From Atopobiaceae bacterium (GTDB lineage: Bacteria > Actinomycetota > Coriobacteriia > Coriobacteriales > Atopobiaceae), in contig JAFWIE010000044.1 in NCBI GenBank assembly GCA_017533825.1, forward strand, positions 1-64,000: DNA of 64,000 bases, written 5' to 3'. Shown in pieces: positions 35,553 to 43,451 of this stretch. A model generated the notes under the pieces. It was not told the DNA's origin and searched no databases. It was given only the letters and a program-made list of their open reading frames with translations. The translations under genes and the position numbers were made by a program. How positions within the stretch are numbered: the stretch's first letter is position 1; each line of letters begins with the position of its first letter.

Positions 35553-36840
35553 GCTCGGCATCATTGCCGATCCAGTCGGCACTCTTGCCAATATGACTCT
35601 TCGATGATGTGTTCCCCTTGTTTGACTGGCCAAGCAATGTGGTCCGGAGCGCTGCCCGCCTCTCTTGCATGAGTTCGGTTGGCTTGCGGATGCGCTTATG
35701 CAGGCGACGGGCGAGGAGTCGCGCGAAGGTATGGAAAGCTGCTTCGTCGTGTACCATGTCGCTCGTCATGGAGAAGACGTCGACATGCATGGCGCGGAGT
35801 GCAAGTGTACGCCGGGCGCCTTTATCCAAGGCATCTTTGCTCGCGTGGAACTCCTCGCTGTCGTACTCCACGTCAAGAAGCGCCTGCTTCCAGTATAGGT
35901 CGGGAATAAGCGTGTGCGAAAACGTGAAGCTCTGGGCATTCTGATTGACGGGACGCTTTGCGTTGAGTGCGGGAGTGGGCAAACCGTACCCTCCGAGCGC
36001 GTTCGGCAGACAAAGCAACATATATAGTGTGGTTTCCATGGGGGAGGCAGAATCCGCGACGAGATACTGGGCGGCTCGTCGTGCCTGATTGATACCGGGA
36101 AACCCCTGCATCGAGTCGAGGAAGCTGATGATTCTCTCAGGGGTTGTTAGTGCGTCGCAGTTATATATTGTGCGCTTCGATTGGGTAAGTGTGCTCGACA
36201 TTGCTCCCACCATGCGGTAATGCCCACACATCTCCATGCCGAGTTGGATGAGCGTGGCCAGATTCACATGCTTGCTAAGAAGGAGAAAGCAGAATTCTGG
36301 TGTGGGTACAAGTACTTGGCCGCCAAGCAACTTGAAGCAGTCGGAAGGTAGTGCGACGCTGCATGTGCGCTCGCGCACGTTGCGCACCGCACGACGCGTA
36401 GTGATCCCGCTTACCAGTAAGTATAGAGGCGCGCCCTCGACAGGGGGCTGCACGCCAAGTGTTGCCAAAGGCACCCTCTTGAGTTCCGCCGAACGCGATG
36501 AGCATCGGGATAGGTCACAGCGTCTGGTACGTTCGAGCCTGGGTAGTAGGGGAGACTTGTCCGAGGCGTCGTCACGTTGATTCTCCTCGTCCCAGTGGGT
36601 CCAATCGGCTTGTATTGCATGTTCATAGACGTTTGCATCAGCTAGGAGCTCTGCTGCGATGTCTTCGTCACTGAGGTGTCTGCAATCTGCCCAGAATTCG
36701 TCAGAGTCGTTGCTGCTTGACACGAATTCTTGCTGTGACATGTCGTCCTTATCCCGGTACAGACCGAGGGCCGAGGGACCGTCGAGGGCTATGACGGGAG
36801 GGCGCTTCTCTTCGTCGAAGTTGCGTATGCGTTGAACCAT
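35533..36840 (-). CDS. DUF559/Vsr-fold-like protein, 435 aa
   Basis: The N-terminal 130 residues are hydrophilic and acidic. A middle part (ALPSDCFKLLGGQVLVPTPE, then FCFLLLSKHVNLATLI) and RAAQYLVADSASPMETTLYM followed by GGYGLPTPALN match the layout upstream of a DUF559 (Vsr-like endonuclease) domain in AbiEi-type proteins. The end has PDLYWKQALLDVEYDSEEFH, with the D ... E-x-D-S pattern and an R-R-T-L-A-L helix. The C-terminus, AEQTAKRG, is read into the MITE copy 1, which provides the stop. It is flanked by two inverted MITE copies, so it could be passenger DNA. Function unknown. Confidence 0.6.
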   Translation of the reverse strand: MVQRIRNFDEEKRPPVIALDGPSALGLYRDKDDMSQQEFVSSSNDSDEFWADCRHLSDEDIAAELLADANVYEHAIQADWTHWDEENQRDDASDKSPLLPRLERTRRCDLSRCSSRSAELKRVPLATLGVQPPVEGAPLYLLVSGITTRRAVRNVRERTCSVALPSDCFKLLGGQVLVPTPEFCFLLLSKHVNLATLIQLGMEMCGHYRMVGAMSSTLTQSKRTIYNCDALTTPERIISFLDSMQGFPGINQARRAAQYLVADSASPMETTLYMLLCLPNALGGYGLPTPALNAKRPVNQNAQSFTFSHTLIPDLYWKQALLDVEYDSEEFHASKDALDKGARRTLALRAMHVDVFSMTSDMVHDEAAFHTFARLLARRLHKRIRKPTELMQERRAALRTTLLGQSNKGNTSSKSHIGKSADWIGNDAEQTAKRG

Positions 36841-37115
36841 GGCACTCCAATCGTTGTGCGTGTCGGGCTATACACAATACGCCATCGTGTTTGCACGAAT
36901 TTCCCCGCTAGCTCACCGTTTTTTCCCCGGATTTTGCACCACTGCAGGTCAGATATGCTGTTTCGTTTTGCATTCGATTGACCTTACGTTTTGCTGAAAT
37001 CTCGCTTATACAGGTTAATTGGATTGCGTATGCCAAAAGCGTTATAGGTTTGCAGAACACTGAATAGTGTCTGTAGATTTGTGGTTGGAAATGCGACGAA
37101 CGCGACATCTTGTAG

Positions 37116-37319
37116 AAACTGCCAAACGCGAGGATCAAAAGTGGCAACTAATCGAGCTTTTGTACGGTTTTTGAGGCAGGTTCGCCCAGATGGGCTGTAT
37201 GGCACCACCCAAAAGCGCAGGTCAGAGGGTGTGTCTCTATGACCCCGTATTTGTGAAGACCAAAAAACCGTACAAAAGTTCCAAAAGTTGGCACTTTTCC
37301 TTGTCGCCTTTGGCAGTTT
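37116..37319 (-). repeat. 204-bp MITE-like palindromic repeat, copy 2
   Basis: The ends are aaactgccaaacg (37116-37128) and the complement aaactgccaaagg (one mismatch) ending at 37319. The interior, read in reverse, matches copy 1 through cggggtcata, ccctctgacc and cgaacctgcctcaaaaaccg. No target duplication is clear. In the 650-base gap 36841-37490 this repeat and the terminator at 37429 are the only structures seen. Confidence 0.75.
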
Positions 37320-37428
37320 GTGGAAGTAAGCCCAAAGTGCCCTGCTTGGGTGCGACAAAAGCCGCCGTCACTCATATGGTTGGGGGAAGAGTCTGATGCG
37401 CTCACCGAGGTGCGCATACGAAGACGAA

Positions 37429-37465
37429 ACGGCCCGCCGCTTGCTTTGTGCAAGTGGCGGGCCGT
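37429..37465 (-). terminator. Terminator of the symporter gene
   Basis: A 16-bp stem (acggcccgccgcttgc at 37429-37444 with its complement at 37450-37465, one G-T pair) and a 5-base loop. On the minus strand it is followed by ttTCGTCTTCG. It lies 25 bases after the symporter stop codon. Confidence 0.75.
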
Positions 37466-37490
37466 ATGGTACCGAATCGGGGGAGTACGG

Positions 37491-38975
37491 CTACTTCTGC
37501 GCGGCGGGATTCACCTCGAACGGAACTGCAGGCGTGACGAGCGAGACCAACGGGACGATGATGAGCGAGAGCAGCATCGCGATGGCGCCGCAGTTCACCG
37601 GGGAATCGATGAACCCAAGGAACATGTTTGCGGTGGTCAGACCGACGCCAAGGACGAAGCTTGCCCACACGGCTGCGCGCGAGATGCGACCGCTGTACAG
37701 ACCCCAGAGGAACGGCCCGAGGAAGGCGCCTGCGAGCGCGCCCCACGAGATGCCCATCAGCTGGGCGATGAAGTTTACGGGCGAGGTGTACTGCCACAAG
37801 GCGATGCCCGCTGAAAGCGCGACAAAGACCACGAGCAGTGCGCGCATGCAGGTGAGCTGGCCCTTCTCGTCCATATCGCGCGCGATGCGGTTGCGAATGA
37901 AGTCGATCGTCAGGGTGGAGGAGGACGTCAGGACGAGCGAGGAAAGCGTCGACATACTGGCCGACAGGACGAGCACGACCACGAGGCCGATGAGCAGGTC
38001 GGGCAGGGTAGAGAGCATCGAGGGCACCACCGAGTCATAGACGGGTGCTCCGGTTGCCGGGTTGAAGACGACCTGCGACTCATAAAGTCGGCCGAAGCCG
38101 CCGAGGAAGTAACTTCCACCGGCAACGATGACGGCAAAGAACGTCGAGATGATGGCTCCCTTGCGCACGGCATCGTCACTCTTGATGGCGTAGAACTTGC
38201 CAACCATCTGTGGCAGGCCCCACGTTCCGAGCGAGGTGAGGATTACGACGCCGAGCAGGTTGAGCGGATCGGGTCCAAAGAAGCCGGTAAGGGCACCTTG
38301 CATCTCCGATCCCTCGACGGGAATGTGCGAAAGCGAAGTGAGCGCAGCCATGAAGCCGCCGTTGTTGATGAGCACGGCGGCAATGATGGCGATGATGCCA
38401 ATGAGCATGACGACGCCCTGTACGAAGTCGTTGACGACGGTGGCCATGTAGCCGCCAAGTACCACATAGATGCACGTTACGATGGCCATGCCGATGATGC
38501 AAACGGTGTAGTCAATGCCGAACGCCATCTCGAAGAGACGCGAAAGACCGTTGTAGACGCTTGCCGTATAGGGAATCAGGAAGACGAAGATGATGGCAGC
38601 GGCGGCGATGCGTAGCGCATCGGACTGATAGCGCGAGCCGAAGAACTGCGGCATCGTGGCGGACTTGAGGCGTTGCGTCATCTCGCGCGTGCGCTGTCCG
38701 AGCACGACCCAAGCGAGCAGGCTGCCAATGAATGCGTTGCCCACACCAATCCACGTGGCGGATATGCCGTATTTCCAGCCAAATTGACCGGCATAGCCAA
38801 CGAAAATGACGGCAGAGAAATAGCTCGTGCCATATGCGAAGGCAGAGAGCCACGGGCCGACGTTTCTTCCGCCGAGAACGAATCCCTCGACACTTCCTGC
38901 TTGGCTGCGTGTCTTGAGGCCGATGAACACGACGGCCCCAATGAACACAAGCATCATGAGAATCTTTGCTAGCAT
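37491..38975 (-). CDS. Sodium/solute symporter (SSS family, PutP-like)
   Basis: A 494-aa transporter with about 13 hydrophobic segments. Family features are GFVLGGRNVGPWLSAFAYGT at the first helices, GYAGQFGWKYGISATWIGVG and the sodium-binding region ASMSTLSSLVLTSSSTLTID near residue 335. It resembles proline or pantothenate symporters, but the solute cannot be fixed. ATG 38975 follows AAAGGA; the frame is open further upstream but that part overlaps the leader. It is a single gene between two terminators. Confidence 0.85.
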   Translation of the reverse strand: MLAKILMMLVFIGAVVFIGLKTRSQAGSVEGFVLGGRNVGPWLSAFAYGTSYFSAVIFVGYAGQFGWKYGISATWIGVGNAFIGSLLAWVVLGQRTREMTQRLKSATMPQFFGSRYQSDALRIAAAAIIFVFLIPYTASVYNGLSRLFEMAFGIDYTVCIIGMAIVTCIYVVLGGYMATVVNDFVQGVVMLIGIIAIIAAVLINNGGFMAALTSLSHIPVEGSEMQGALTGFFGPDPLNLLGVVILTSLGTWGLPQMVGKFYAIKSDDAVRKGAIISTFFAVIVAGGSYFLGGFGRLYESQVVFNPATGAPVYDSVVPSMLSTLPDLLIGLVVVLVLSASMSTLSSLVLTSSSTLTIDFIRNRIARDMDEKGQLTCMRALLVVFVALSAGIALWQYTSPVNFIAQLMGISWGALAGAFLGPFLWGLYSGRISRAAVWASFVLGVGLTTANMFLGFIDSPVNCGAIAMLLSLIIVPLVSLVTPAVPFEVNPAAQK

Positions 38976-39131
38976 AGAGGTCCTTTCTGACTGGGAGTTA
39001 TTTGCCAGCTCCTCCGGGCTCGTGCGTGTCCCAGAGAGACGGAGTGATATTACAGTGATGGGCGTGGTAGCAGGCGCACGTTTGGCTGCTAGACGCATGT
39101 TTGTAATAAAGATGTTGTACAAAGCCCAAAA

Positions 39132-39166
39132 AGCGGCAGAGGTGCAAGATAAGCACCTCTGCCGCT
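39132..39166 (-). terminator. Terminator downstream of the trxB-proximal small gene
   Basis: Perfect 14-bp stem (agcggcagaggtgc at 39132-39145, gcacctctgccgct at 39153-39166) with a 7-base loop. On the minus strand it is followed by TTTTTGGGCTTT. It separates the small membrane gene from the symporter. Confidence 0.88.
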
Positions 39167-39216
39167 ACTTTACATAACTGCGATTATCAGAGAAACAGGG
39201 GAGTTGCGAAGGAGAA

Positions 39217-39399
39217 TCACCGCTTTGAGTCGTTGTCCTTCCTGCGTTGCATGATGAAGCCCATCGTGAAGCCTCTACGACGAGCGCTGGCGGCGCGCTC
39301 TTCGTCAGGGGTCATTCTTTTCGACTTTGGCGAGGGCACGATGAGCCAACAGAAGAACGCCAACACAGCGACACAGACAATGAATTTCACAACGTTCAT
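39217..39399 (-). CDS. Small single-pass membrane protein, 60 aa
   Basis: One N-terminal hydrophobic helix (VVKFIVCVAVLAFFCWLIV) is followed by a basic, hydrophilic tail (PKSKRMTPDEERAASARRRG ... QRRKDNDSKR). No family is recognised. The ATG at 39399 has a G-run (gggggt) about 8 bases upstream, better spaced than the ATG two codons earlier. It follows trxB by 42 bases on the same strand and ends before a strong terminator, so it is probably in the trxB transcript. Confidence 0.6.
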   Translation of the reverse strand: MNVVKFIVCVAVLAFFCWLIVPSPKSKRMTPDEERAASARRRGFTMGFIMQRRKDNDSKR

Positions 39400-39441
39400 C
39401 GCCATACCCCCCAATGCTCGAGAGTTGAACTTCCAGAGTCC

Positions 39442-40383
39442 CTATTCGTATACTGGATGGCCAAGATAGGCAGAGACGTTCGTTGCGGCGATGGCGCCGT
39501 CGCTTGCAGCACAAACGATTTGCCGCAGCGGCGTGTTGCGTACGTCGCCTGCCGCGAAGATGCCTTTGGTGCGTGTAGCCATATACGCATCGGTGATCAC
39601 ATAGCCCTCGGGTGTGACATCGACAAAGTCGCGGACAAGCTCGGACGTGGGGACTCTACCAACGAAGACGAAGACTCCTGCGCCCGTCTCGAAGGTCTCT
39701 TCGTAGGTCTCGCCCGTCTCGTTGTTCCTGAAGGTAATCTGATTGATTGCCTGTTCGCCGGAAACGCGCGTGATGGAGGTAAGGTAGCGAATGCTTGCCT
39801 TCTCGTTGTTCTCGAGTTCTTCTGCCAAGACTGCCTGAGCGCGGAGATGATCCTTGCGGACGACGAGCGTTACATGGCTGGCGAAACGTGTGAGGAAAAG
39901 CGCCTCCTCGACCGCCGAGTTACCGCCGCCGATGACAAAAACCTCACGATTGCGGAAGAACATGCCGTCGCACGTCGCGCAGTATGAGACACCGCGGCCG
40001 ACATACGCTTCCTCGCCCTCGAAGCCCGCATGCCTTGGCACGGCACCGGCGGCCAAGATGATTGCCCGCGCACGCAAATCACCCTCAGTCGTCTGCAGCT
40101 CGAATTCGTCTTGGTCTTTGGTGATGGAGACGACCTCTGCCGTAGCGAGTTTTGCCCCCAGGTCGGTAGCCTGTTGCCGCATGGACTCGATGAGCGAGTA
40201 TCCATCAGCGTTCGGCACGCCAGGGTAATTGTCAATCTCACTCGTGAGAAGCACCTGCCCGCCATACGCTTGCTGCTCCAAAGTGACGGAATCGAGAAGG
40301 GCACGCGCTGCATATATTGAAGCGGCAAGACCTGCCGGTCCGCCACCTATGATGACAAGGTCCTTCGTCGTGTTATTGGACAT
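39442..40383 (-). CDS. trxB: Thioredoxin reductase
   Basis: A 313-aa flavoprotein of standard length. It has the FAD loop VIIGGGPAGLAASIYAARAL, the redox-active CATC (Cys135, Cys138), the NADPH loop VFVIGGGNSAVEEALFLTRF and the C-terminal FAD motif GIFAAGDVRNTPLRQI. It passes electrons from NADPH to thioredoxin. No thioredoxin gene is adjacent. It has its own extended -10 promoter at 40437-40445. Confidence 0.95.
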   Translation of the reverse strand: MSNNTTKDLVIIGGGPAGLAASIYAARALLDSVTLEQQAYGGQVLLTSEIDNYPGVPNADGYSLIESMRQQATDLGAKLATAEVVSITKDQDEFELQTTEGDLRARAIILAAGAVPRHAGFEGEEAYVGRGVSYCATCDGMFFRNREVFVIGGGNSAVEEALFLTRFASHVTLVVRKDHLRAQAVLAEELENNEKASIRYLTSITRVSGEQAINQITFRNNETGETYEETFETGAGVFVFVGRVPTSELVRDFVDVTPEGYVITDAYMATRTKGIFAAGDVRNTPLRQIVCAASDGAIAATNVSAYLGHPVYE

Positions 40384-40436
40384 GGCTCTTCCCTTCTAAT
40401 AGTCTACAAACGAATCGTGCGCGATTATTATACCAC

Positions 40437-40445
40437 ACTTAAGAA
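40437..40445 (-). promoter_or_regulatory. Extended -10 promoter of trxB
   Basis: On the minus strand the sequence reads TGGTATAAT, an extended -10 (TGnTATAAT). It lies 54 bases before the trxB ATG and just after the dut stop codon. No good -35 is seen, as is usual for extended -10 promoters. Confidence 0.55.
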
Positions 40446-40467
40446 TGGGGATTGCCGGACTCAAAGA

Positions 40468-40914
40468 CTAACTGCCGCTTGAGCCAAATCCACCCATTCC
40501 TCGGTCTGTCTCGTCAAGCGCATCGACCTCAATAAGGTGGACACAAGGCGTCCTTTGGATGACGAGCTGTGCGATACGCTCTCCTCGTTTGATGTGTATG
40601 GGTTCACGTGCATCTAAGTTGATCGCCACTACCTTGAGCTCTCCTCGGTAATGGGAGTCGATAAGCCCGGGCGTATTTGCCATGGAGAGACCACGCTTAA
40701 GCGCCATGCCGCTCCGAGGTTGGACGAATCCGGCATAGCCCTCAGGTATGGCGATGGCGAGTCCAGTGGGAATGAGACGACGCTCGAAGGGCTGGAGGAT
40801 GACTTCCTCATTCGCGCGTAGGTCAAGACCCGCGTCTCCTTCGTATGCGTAAGATGGGAGCTCCACCTCAGGATCGAGTCGCGTGATCCTTACGGAGATA
40901 CTTTCGCTTGTCAT
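40468..40914 (-). CDS. dut: Deoxyuridine triphosphate nucleotidohydrolase
   Basis: A 148-aa trimeric-type dUTPase with the family motifs DAGLDLRA (motif 1), QPRSGMALKRG (motif 2), GLIDSHYRGELKV (motif 3), RGERIAQLV (motif 4) and the C-terminal GFGSSG arm (motif 5). It breaks dUTP to dUMP, keeping uracil out of DNA. It overlaps the nrdR stop by 4 bases, so the two nucleotide-balance genes are translated together. Confidence 0.95.
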   Translation of the reverse strand: MTSESISVRITRLDPEVELPSYAYEGDAGLDLRANEEVILQPFERRLIPTGLAIAIPEGYAGFVQPRSGMALKRGLSMANTPGLIDSHYRGELKVVAINLDAREPIHIKRGERIAQLVIQRTPCVHLIEVDALDETDRGMGGFGSSGS

Positions 40915-41360
40915 AGTGAGAGGCCTCTCAATTCCGCGGAGAACTCATCGACGTCCTTATAGTCCCGGTACACCGAGGCAAAGCGCACGTATGCCACCTT
41001 GTCGACGGTCAGGAGTCGCTTGAGCACCATGCTGCCGATCTCTTGAGTGCTTACCTCGCTGATTCCATTGTCTCGCAGCTCGGACTCGATGCTGTCAATG
41101 AGTGTGTTGAGCGTGCGAATAGGGATGTTGCGCTTGACGGTGGCGCGTAGCAGCCCGTTCATGATCTTCTGGCGGTCGAAGGTCTCTTTGGTGCCATCCT
41201 TTTTTATGACCATGAGGGGCGTCTCTTCCCGTCGCTCGTACGTGGTGAAGCGCGTGGAACACCTGACACACTCACGACGTCGACGAATCGCCTCGTTGTT
41301 CTCTGACGGTCTTGAATCGATGACTTTGGATTCCTCACAACCACATCTTGGACAGCGCAT
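40911..41360 (-). CDS. nrdR: Transcriptional repressor NrdR
   Basis: A 149-aa protein of standard length. The zinc ribbon MRCPRCGCEESKVIDSR with CVRCSTRFTTYERRE, and the ATP-cone (MVIKKDGTKETFDRQKIMNG), are complete. It senses dATP/ATP and represses ribonucleotide reductase operons. The ATG 41360 gives the conserved MRCPxCG start; an earlier in-frame start would add 14 non-conserved residues. No nrd operon is in the window. Confidence 0.95.
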   Translation of the reverse strand: MRCPRCGCEESKVIDSRPSENNEAIRRRRECVRCSTRFTTYERREETPLMVIKKDGTKETFDRQKIMNGLLRATVKRNIPIRTLNTLIDSIESELRDNGISEVSTQEIGSMVLKRLLTVDKVAYVRFASVYRDYKDVDEFSAELRGLSL

Positions 41361-41486
41361 GTTACTCCCTACGTCGGCATATGCCCCATTATGATACCCC
41401 AATGAAACATGAGTAGTGGGAGTGAGTGGAAACTGGTGGGGGTCAGTCTCAGCGCGATAGCATCGATGGTGAATCGTGGCGAGGAC

Positions 41487-41813
41487 TCACGACGTCTGCC
41501 CCGCGCTCGATGAAGGCACCACGAGCGCCTGACCCGGAAAGAGGCAGGAGTCGGATAGCTCGTTGCGCTCATACAGCCACGTAACGAGTTCATAGGTACT
41601 CACGCCGTCAACGTGATGATGCTGCGCAATGCCCCAAATGGTGTCGCCTTCTTGGGCGTGTATGAGTTCTAGTGGCTGCGCGCAAAGCAAGGTCCGCATG
41701 TGCCGCACGTGTGCATCTTCGAATGCTGCGTGCGCAAAGAGCACCGCAACCAAGAACAATACAACAGTCATCATGAAATGTGGCCTCGTTTGACGGTGTG
41801 TCGGTGCAGACAT
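41487..41813 (-). CDS. LysM membrane protein, YneA-like SOS division inhibitor candidate
   Basis: A 108-aa protein. A basic start (MSAPTHRQTRPHF) leads into one hydrophobic helix (MMTVVLFLVAVLFAHAAF). An outside LysM domain follows: IHAQEGDTIWGIAQHHHVDG, ELVTWLYERNELSD and LFPGQALVVPS. It is divergent from lexA across two abutting LexA boxes. That is the arrangement of Bacillus yneA, a small LysM membrane protein that blocks division during SOS. The start is chosen at 41813 because GGAGG lies about 6 bases before it. The division role is inferred from context. Confidence 0.72.
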   Translation of the reverse strand: MSAPTHRQTRPHFMMTVVLFLVAVLFAHAAFEDAHVRHMRTLLCAQPLELIHAQEGDTIWGIAQHHHVDGVSTYELVTWLYERNELSDSCLFPGQALVVPSSSAGQTS

Positions 41814-41873
41814 CTTGCCTCCTTCGTTCGCGTTGGCGAAACTATATGCCGTTCGCTGGACAGGAATAGAAAT

Positions 41874-41901
41874 CGTACATGCGTACGCGAACATGTGTTA
41901 T
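41874..41901. promoter_or_regulatory. Two abutting LexA (SOS) boxes
   Basis: cgtacatgcgtacg (41874-41887) and cgaacatgtgttat (41888-41901) lie end to end. Against the Gram-positive consensus CGAACrnryGTTyG the first has two mismatches and the second fits except near its end. They lie between the divergent LysM gene and lexA and can control both. Confidence 0.8.
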
Positions 41902-41968
41902 AGTACACACGTGCCAAGTTTCCTGTCAAGAAAAAAAAGAACAAATGTTTGCTTGCGAGAGGAGCGAT

Positions 41969-42619
41969 ATGACGCGCGGAAAGATCAGCAAGAGACAGCA
42001 GAGCATCTACGACTTCATCTGTGCATACACGAAGAGTCATGGATACCCGCCTTCGGTGCGTGAGATAGGAACGGCGGTGGGTCTCGCCTCGCCATCGACC
42101 GTGCATATGCACTTGAAGACTCTTGAGGAGCGTGGATACATTCACCGCGACTCGAAGAAGCCTCGCACTATCGAGGTCGTCGAGGAAGGTACCAACGTGC
42201 CGAGTGACACGCGCTTGGCCAACGTTTTGCAGGACGTGAACAACAACACCATCACACTCCCCCTCCTTGGACGCGTCGCCGCAGGTATCCCCATCCTCGC
42301 CGAGCAGAACGTCGAGGAGACGCTTACGCTTCCCACAAGCATCGTTGGAGATGCAAGCTCCTTTATCCTGAGGGTCCATGGCGTCTCCATGATCAACGCG
42401 GGCATTCTCGATGGCGACTACATTGTGGTGAAGGAGCAGCATGAGGCCCATGACGGCGAGATCGTGGTTGCCTTGCTCGATGACTCCGCTACGGTCAAGA
42501 CGTTCTATCGCGAAGAGAATCGCGTTCGGTTGCAGCCGGAGAATGATGCCATGCAACCCATCTACATCGAGAATCCCATCATTCTTGGCCGTGTTAGCGC
42601 TGTGATTCGCGCTCTGTAG
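41969..42619 (+). CDS. lexA: SOS repressor LexA
   Basis: A 216-aa repressor. The winged helix covers residues 1-65 (KRQQSIYDFICAYTKSHGYP, SPSTVHMHLKTLEERGYI). The self-cleavage site is VAAG (Ala105-Gly106), and the catalytic pair is Ser140 (VHGVSM) and Lys177 (ATVKTF). GAGAGGAG gives the ribosome site for ATG 41969; an open frame extends upstream through the operator but is not likely translated. It represses itself and the divergent LysM gene through the boxes at 41874-41901, and recA through 52304. Confidence 0.95.
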   Translation: MTRGKISKRQQSIYDFICAYTKSHGYPPSVREIGTAVGLASPSTVHMHLKTLEERGYIHRDSKKPRTIEVVEEGTNVPSDTRLANVLQDVNNNTITLPLLGRVAAGIPILAEQNVEETLTLPTSIVGDASSFILRVHGVSMINAGILDGDYIVVKEQHEAHDGEIVVALLDDSATVKTFYREENRVRLQPENDAMQPIYIENPIILGRVSAVIRAL

Positions 42620-42631
42620 CACGTGGCGTGC

Positions 42632-43402
42632 ATGGATACCGCAGTTACCCGTGACGAGCAACGATCAGACACGAGTGGGAATCGTCTCCGACTCTTCGAT
42701 ACGATTCGGGGGTTCTCCGTCGGCTCGATGGTGCTCTTCCACTTTTGCTATGACCTGAAATTCATAGCTGGGCATGATCTCTCGTTCTTCGCCCCTCCCC
42801 TACAGGATGTCTGGCGCGCAAGCATCTCGTGGACGTTTCTCTTCGTGGCTGGGGTGATGTGCTCGCTTTCGCGCAACAATTTGAGGCGTGCTGCGCGCTA
42901 CGGCGCCGTTGCCATTGCGGTGTATGTGGTCACGAGCATCGTCTCGGTTGATGTTCCGATTTCGTTTGGCATCATCTATTGCATGGCCGCTTCGACCTTT
43001 GTGGTGTGGCTCCTTGAACGTGTGGAGAAGGTACCGAAGGGGCCTTGGGCTGCCTTGGTTCTCTTCGTGTGCTTCCTTTGTCTGCAACAAATCCAGCGAG
43101 GAGTGCTTGGGTTTGGCCCCATGAGCGTTGTGCTCCCCCGTTGGCCCTACGAGAGCGGACTCTTCTCGTGGCTCGGTATGCCCGGACCTACATTTGACTC
43201 AGGGGACTATTATCCCCTGCTACCGTACACATGCCTCTATCTTGCAGGTACAGCCATGGGTGCATGGTGGAAGGAGCGTGGGTTCCCCCAGATTGCATAC
43301 GAATGGGGCTGCGCGCCGCTCGAGGCTGTGGGACACCATTCCCTGCTGGTCTACGTGATACATCAGCCCATCTTGCTTGGTATCGTGTCGATGATCGGTT
43401 GA
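42632..43402 (+). CDS. DUF1624 (heparan-alpha-glucosaminide acetyltransferase-like) membrane protein
   Basis: A 256-aa membrane protein with about seven helices. FDTIRGFSVGSMVLFHFCYD near the start carries the family pattern (D-x-x-R-G and HFxYD), and the end (GHHSLLVYVIHQPILLGIV) carries the H-S-L-x-x-Y-x-x-H-Q-P box of acyltransferase-3-like proteins. Homologues are annotated as acetyltransferases, but the substrate in bacteria is unknown. It follows lexA by 12 bases and may be read through from it. No good ribosome site is seen at ATG 42632. Confidence 0.75.
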   Translation: MDTAVTRDEQRSDTSGNRLRLFDTIRGFSVGSMVLFHFCYDLKFIAGHDLSFFAPPLQDVWRASISWTFLFVAGVMCSLSRNNLRRAARYGAVAIAVYVVTSIVSVDVPISFGIIYCMAASTFVVWLLERVEKVPKGPWAALVLFVCFLCLQQIQRGVLGFGPMSVVLPRWPYESGLFSWLGMPGPTFDSGDYYPLLPYTCLYLAGTAMGAWWKERGFPQIAYEWGCAPLEAVGHHSLLVYVIHQPILLGIVSMIG

Positions 43403-43451
43403 TGCGACCGACCTGTGATGTGTGGCGTTGCCTGTGATGCGGTGGCCTTGG

